From the NCBI RefSeq assembly GCF_016653295.1, contig NZ_NHSF01000069.1, positions 1 through 64,000 on the forward strand: DNA of 64,000 nucleotides, read 5' to 3'. Shown here piece after piece: positions 61,112 through 64,000 of this stretch. This DNA is from Halochromatium salexigens (GTDB taxonomy: Bacteria; Pseudomonadota; Gammaproteobacteria; Chromatiales; Chromatiaceae). The stretch's first letter is position 1; each line of letters begins with the position of its first letter. The notes under the pieces are model-generated. The model was not told the DNA's origin and searched no databases. It saw only the letters and a list, made by a program, of their open reading frames with translations. Made by a program: the position numbers and the translations under genes.

Positions 61112-63901
61112 ATGGACGACCGGCAACAAAGTCTTGATTATGGTTCAACGGATGATCAAACAGACAAGCCCTCCGGCCCGGTGACTTGTCTCGGCATGAC
61201 TTTCGAGAACGATGAGGCCCGCCGCGCCCACTTTACCGAGGAGCTGCGCAAGAAGCTGCAGGACCCGGAGTTCCGCAAGATCGAAGGCTTTCCCATCGGC
61301 AGCGACGAGGACATCCTTGCCTTAAGCGATCCGCCGTACTACACCGCCTGCCCGAACCCGTGGATCGTTGACTTTATCGCTGAGTGGGAGACAAGCCGGC
61401 AGGATGCCGGCGCTACATATCACCGCACGCCCTTTGCCATCGACGTGAGCGAGGGCAAAACCGATGCGCTCTACAAGGCGCATTCCTATCACACCAAGGT
61501 GCCGCATCTGGCCATTGTGCCCTCGATCCTCCACTACACCGAGCCGGGCGATCTGGTTCTTGATGGCTTCTGTGGGTCAGGGATGACCGGCGTGGCCGCG
61601 CAGTTCTGCGGCAGTGCGCCAGCGGCGTATCGGCGCAAGCTTGAGAGCCGCTGGCGTGATGAGGGGATGGCACCGCCACAATGGGGCGCGCGGCGCGTTA
61701 TCTTGAATGACCTTTCGCCCGCTGCGACCTTCATCGCCGCCAATTACAATGTGCCCTTCGATGTCGCCGCCTTTGCCAAGGCCGGGCGCCAATTGCTCGA
61801 TGAGGTGCAAGCCGAACTTGGCTGGATGTATGGGACGCATCACAGCGACGGGCAGCCGGCGCGCATCGACTATAGCGTCTGGAGCGAGGTATTCAGTTGT
61901 CCTGACTGCGCGGGTGAAATGGTTTTTCTGGCCGAGGCGCTTGATCCGAAGACCAAGCGGGTTAAAGAGGAGTTTCCCTGTCCGCATTGTGGGTCGGAAT
62001 TGAATAAGCGGCGATTGGGGCGACTTTACGAGATGAAAATTGATCCGATCTTGGGCGAAGCGATACAGACGCCAATGCGACGCCCTGCCTTGATTCAGTA
62101 TTCCATAGGCAAGCAAAAATATGAAAAGAAGCCCGATGACAAAGATCTGGCCGTCCTGAAGCGAATTGAGGCATTACCTTTACCAGCAGAAGTACCGACG
62201 ACAGCGCTACCCTACATGCACATGACCCATGAGCGAGCGCGCATGGATCGTCAGGGCATCACGCATATTCACCACTTCTTTCTGTCCCGCGCCGCTCATG
62301 CGCTGGCCGCGCTGTGGCGCAAGGCGAAAGCGCATCCCGAAGCCCGCACTCGAAATATGTTGCTGTATTTTGTGGAGCAGGCGATTTGGGGAATGTCTGT
62401 TCTGAATCGCTATAGTCCTTCGCACTTTTCTCAAGTCAACCGCCAGATGACCGGTGTTTATTATATTGCTTCTCAATATTCGGAATGCAGTCCATCCTAC
62501 AATCTCAGTAATAAACTTGCTCATCTCGTTAAATCTTTCAAATCAAGCCATGCTCAAGCAAATTACTCAGTTATAGAGCAAGGAAGCGCCGCCGCACTCT
62601 CTATTTCATCGAATCACATCGACCACATCTTCACCGACCCACCCTTCGGCGAGAACATCTATTACGCCGACCTGAACTTTTTAGTTGAATCCTGGCATGG
62701 CGTCATCACGGACGCCAAACCTGAAGCCATTGTTGACAAGGCGAAGAAAAAGGCCATGCCCGAATACCAGCAGCTCATGGAACGCTGCTTTCGGGAATAC
62801 CATCGTGTCCTCAAACCGGGCCGCTGGATGACGGTGGTGTTCCACAACTCGCGCAATGCCGTCTGGAACACCATTCAGGAGGCCATGCTCGCCGCCGGCT
62901 TCGTGGTCGCCGATGTGCGCACCCTGGACAAACAACAAGGCTCCTATCGCCAAGTCACCAGTACCGCCGTCAAGCAAGATTTGGTCATCTCCGCCTACAA
63001 GCCCAATGGTGGCCTGGAGCAACGCTTTGCGCTCGTCGCCGGCACCGAAGACGGCGTTTGGGACTTCATCCGCACGCACCTCAAGCAACTCCCGGTCTTC
63101 GTCGCCCGCGATGGCGAGGCCGAGGTCATCGCCGAGCGCTCCGGTTACTTCCTGTTCGACCGCATGGTCGCCTTCCATGTCCAGCGTGGCGTGACCGTAC
63201 CCCTTGATGCCGCCGACTTCCATCAAGGCTTGACGCAGCGCTTTGACGAGCGCGACGCCATGTTCTTTCTGCCTGAGCAGGCTGCTGAATACGACCGCAA
63301 ACGGCTTAATGTCGCTGGTGTCCGCCAACTCTCGCTGGATGTCATCGACGAAGCTTCTGCGATTCAATGGCTCCGCCAACAACTCAAGGAAAAGCCCACC
63401 ACCTATCAAGACATCCAGCCGCGTTTCATGGAGCGCACCCGCGCCGGCTGGCTGAAGCACGAGCAAATGCCGGAGCTGAACGAACTGTTGGAACTCAATT
63501 TCCTCAGCTACGATGGCAAAGGCCCAGTGCCCGAGCAAATCCACGCCTACCTCTCCACCAACTGGAAAGAACTGCGCAACCTGCCCAAGGATGACCCGGC
63601 GCTGGTGACCAAAGCCCGTGACCGGTGGTATGTGCCCGATCCCAACAAGGCAGGCGACTTGGAGAAGCTGCGCGAGAAAGCGCTTCTCAAGGAGTTCGAG
63701 GAATACAAAGCCGTCAAGAAGAAGCTCAAGGTTTTTCGTCTTGAAGCTGTCCGCGCCGGATTCAAGAAAGCCTGGCAAGAACGCGATTACGCCGTCATCG
63801 TCGCCGTGGCCGACAAGATCCCCAACAACGTCCTGGAAGAAGACCCCAAGCTGCTCATGTGGTATGACCAGGCAGTGACACGGATGGGGGGTGACGCGTG
63901 A
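61112..63901 (+). CDS. pglXI: BREX type 3 adenine-specific DNA methyltransferase PglXI
   Basis: The product is 929 aa. N-terminal DPPYYTACPNPW (from Asp73), SAM motif DGFCGSGMTGVAA (about 151-163) and catalytic DPPFGENIYYADL (509-512 DPPF) show a Zn-ribbon adenine methylase. The zinc ribbon is FSCPDCAGEMV with FPCPHCGSEL. The methyltransferase is needed for self/non-self marking in BREX, protecting the host motif. A palindromic repeat is translated in frame near residues 94-102 (TSRQDAGAT). The stretch about 62040-62640 is notably AT-rich, as in a recombined specificity region. Its stop overlaps a GTG of the next gene. Confidence 0.87.
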   Translation: MDDRQQSLDYGSTDDQTDKPSGPVTCLGMTFENDEARRAHFTEELRKKLQDPEFRKIEGFPIGSDEDILALSDPPYYTACPNPWIVDFIAEWETSRQDAGATYHRTPFAIDVSEGKTDALYKAHSYHTKVPHLAIVPSILHYTEPGDLVLDGFCGSGMTGVAAQFCGSAPAAYRRKLESRWRDEGMAPPQWGARRVILNDLSPAATFIAANYNVPFDVAAFAKAGRQLLDEVQAELGWMYGTHHSDGQPARIDYSVWSEVFSCPDCAGEMVFLAEALDPKTKRVKEEFPCPHCGSELNKRRLGRLYEMKIDPILGEAIQTPMRRPALIQYSIGKQKYEKKPDDKDLAVLKRIEALPLPAEVPTTALPYMHMTHERARMDRQGITHIHHFFLSRAAHALAALWRKAKAHPEARTRNMLLYFVEQAIWGMSVLNRYSPSHFSQVNRQMTGVYYIASQYSECSPSYNLSNKLAHLVKSFKSSHAQANYSVIEQGSAAALSISSNHIDHIFTDPPFGENIYYADLNFLVESWHGVITDAKPEAIVDKAKKKAMPEYQQLMERCFREYHRVLKPGRWMTVVFHNSRNAVWNTIQEAMLAAGFVVADVRTLDKQQGSYRQVTSTAVKQDLVISAYKPNGGLEQRFALVAGTEDGVWDFIRTHLKQLPVFVARDGEAEVIAERSGYFLFDRMVAFHVQRGVTVPLDAADFHQGLTQRFDERDAMFFLPEQAAEYDRKRLNVAGVRQLSLDVIDEASAIQWLRQQLKEKPTTYQDIQPRFMERTRAGWLKHEQMPELNELLELNFLSYDGKGPVPEQIHAYLSTNWKELRNLPKDDPALVTKARDRWYVPDPNKAGDLEKLREKALLKEFEEYKAVKKKLKVFRLEAVRAGFKKAWQERDYAVIVAVADKIPNNVLEEDPKLLMWYDQAVTRMGGDA
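61391..61416. repeat. Palindromic dispersed-type repeat inside pglXI
   Basis: GCCGGC-AGGAT-GCCGGC lies at 61395-61411, within ACAAGCCGGC...CGCTAC. From memory, the reverse-strand form (GCCGGCATCCTGCCGGC) is a frequent small dispersed repeat in Proteobacteria, often mistranslated as AGILPA. Here it sits in frame in pglXI and adds about nine residues to the region between motifs. Confidence 0.55.
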
Positions 63902-64000
63902 TCGCTGGAATCAGCATCCGGAACTTCAAAGGTATCCGGGAGACGTCGAATTTACCGTTGTCGAGGTTTCACGTCCTGGTAGGTCCAAATGGCGTTGGCA
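63898..64000 (+). CDS. AAA family ATPase N-terminus (partial, cut by window end)
   Basis: From GTG 63898, overlapping the pglXI stop as GTGA, the frame reads VIAGISIRNFKGIRETSNLP, then LSRFHVLVGPNGVG before the edge. This is the N-terminal lobe of a RecF/SMC/OLD-type ATPase: the FKGI segment, and the Walker A motif GPNGVGK-x-S about to follow. In the published type 3 BREX order, brxHII would be expected here, so this is probably an extra defence ATPase inserted in the operon. An OLD-family, PARIS-like or AbiE/Gabija-like ATPase are candidates that cannot be separated without the rest. Confidence 0.7.
   Translation, partial: MIAGISIRNFKGIRETSNLPLSRFHVLVGPNGVG

Overview
The window is about 64 kb of GC-rich (roughly low-60s %) gammaproteobacterial chromosome. 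Gene order and content fit a Chromatiales-type bacterium, meaning a purple sulfur bacterium or a close relative. The supporting blocks are pilMNOPQ-aroK-aroB, gltB-gltD, hslVU-DUF971, convergent ubiB-ubiJ-ubiE, SPOR-argS, and a 2-methylcitrate cycle with prpE. No photosynthesis, rRNA or tRNA gene is visible, so the taxonomic call rests on housekeeping synteny and is an inference.

Layout. (1) 0-1.5 kb is a scar region: a transposase 3' end abuts the last codons of a DUF1566 (Lcl_C) protein. A frameshifted Avd-like four-helix-bundle gene follows, then an intact secreted DUF1566 protein. I read this as the remains of a diversity-generating retroelement (DGR) that has lost its reverse transcriptase and template repeat within the window. 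(2) 1.5-9.5 kb carries an MBL-fold hydrolase, an RDD membrane protein, a FixL/FixJ-like two-component pair, a phospholipase A2-like secreted protein, DUF2939, cca, a YdjM-like protein and DUF805. (3) 9.7-19.2 kb is propionate metabolism: prpE, a DUF4258/DUF2283 pair overlapping prpE, a periplasmic-sensor diguanylate cyclase, then a GntR regulator and prpBCD. (4) 19.2-24.4 kb, minus strand: agmatine deiminase, glpD, glpK and an HdeD-family protein. (5) 24.7-30.1 kb: an orphan soluble protein with a kinase-like DHp motif, an IclR regulator, and a divergent operon of a phosphoketolase-like TPP enzyme and a DUF1537 sugar-acid kinase. (6) 30.3-34.3 kb: rpmE, malic enzyme, citrate synthase and a conserved hypothetical.

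(7) 34.4-49.5 kb is a long plus-strand core run: type IV pilus assembly (pilMNOPQ), shikimate pathway (aroK, aroB), glutamate synthase (gltB, gltD), HslVU protease and DUF971. (8) 49.5-55.9 kb, minus strand: the ubiquinone genes ubiE-ubiJ-ubiB, a SPOR protein with argS, and arfB. (9) From 56.1 kb to the end is a defence island: the start of a type 3 BREX system (brxF, brxC, pglXI) with a PemK/MazF-type toxin-antitoxin pair between brxC and pglXI. An AAA ATPase begins where the usual order would give brxHII; it is cut by the window edge.

The most notable observations are the DGR relic with a hypervariable-looking DUF1566 target that has gained a new C-terminal domain, the IclR/phosphoketolase-like/DUF1537 unit with a tandem palindromic operator candidate, and the BREX-3 island with its embedded TA pair. 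A dispersed-type palindrome is also translated in frame inside pglXI.
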